DNA of 46,934 nt. It comes from Lachnospiraceae bacterium (GTDB lineage: Bacteria; Bacillota; Clostridia; Lachnospirales; Lachnospiraceae). The notes below the pieces were generated by a model. It was not told the origin of the DNA. It saw only the letters and a program-made list of their open reading frames with translations, and did no database searches. Shown here in pieces: positions 46,839 through 46,934 of the stretch. The stretch lies in assembly GCA_017935565.1 (NCBI GenBank), contig JAGBHK010000003.1:1-46934 (forward strand), given 5' to 3'. Each line of letters begins with the position of its first letter. Within the stretch, counting starts at the first letter, position 1. The position numbers and the translations under genes were made by a program.

Positions 46839-46934
46839 AACTCCTTGAATTTAGGCACTTTGAGCGACATATACTGTTCTCCCAAAGTGACCGAAAAGAG
46901 AAGAAAAAGGCAATTTCCAACGGAGTAAACGTCC
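46839..46934. other. Downstream flank, no feature recognised
   Basis: The 96 bases after rlmD contain no terminator hairpin with a T run, no tRNA and no ORF with a ribosome-binding site. A weak CACTTTG/CAAAGTG inverted pair (about 46856-46896) is noted only. Confidence 0.5.

Overview
The window is about 47 kb of low-GC chromosomal DNA. Gene content and order point to a motile, spore-lineage member of the Clostridia, most likely Lachnospiraceae. The evidence is the order spoVT, hup, S4 protein (rqcP), yabP, yabQ, divIC, spoIIE, tilS, hpt, ftsH; DUF1836, DUF4080 and DegV proteins; flagellar and chemotaxis genes; Gram-positive promoters and ribosome-binding sites; and several TTG or GTG starts. 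No species is claimed.

Layout. 1-130: one end of an IS3-like insertion sequence running out of the window. 235-3019: a short KdpD-like kinase, KdpE, and a Ca2+/Na+ antiporter with a dyad-containing promoter. 3092-7267: DUF1836 protein, DegV protein, a DUF2975/YozG-type regulator pair with repeat operators, and an alanine/Na+ symporter. 7283-8810 (minus strand): an orphan MotA preceded by an XRE regulator whose C-terminus resembles the MotA membrane domain. 9000-10608: a two-gene HipA-type module (HipT-like kinase, then a HipS-like/DUF2442-like/HTH partner) behind a palindromic operator. 10710-18797: the sporulation, division and housekeeping block. 18833-23382: a yybP-ykoY (Mn2+) riboswitch and terminator, a 53-bp tandem repeat, a P-type cation ATPase, and pyruvate kinase. 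23383-26156: a regulatory-looking gap with a candidate C-rich small RNA and a palindromic repeat element, then an intracellular GH13 alpha-glucanase. 26159-32069 (minus strand): a chemotaxis receptor, a Tyr-Leu tRNA operon separated by a duplicated 91-bp block, and a large c-di-GMP protein ending in a LamG-like domain. 32263-37252: HAD phosphatase, second DegV protein, unknown membrane protein, DUF4080 radical SAM protein, DEDDh exonuclease. 37263-41999: a membrane-anchored hypothetical protein, a 33-residue membrane peptide, a PurM-like/Lrp/aminotransferase operon, a 153-bp inverted-repeat element, trmL, and a zinc-ribbon membrane protein. 42054-46838: mutS2 (minus), yhaM-type exonuclease and rlmD.

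The most unusual items are the XRE-MotA-like fusion beside motA, the rearranged HipT/HipS-HTH pair, the candidate C-rich small RNA, and the composite palindromic repeats at about 4.7, 19.1 and 23.7 kb. No CRISPR array, rRNA or prophage was seen. All family assignments come from reading the sequence; no database search was run.
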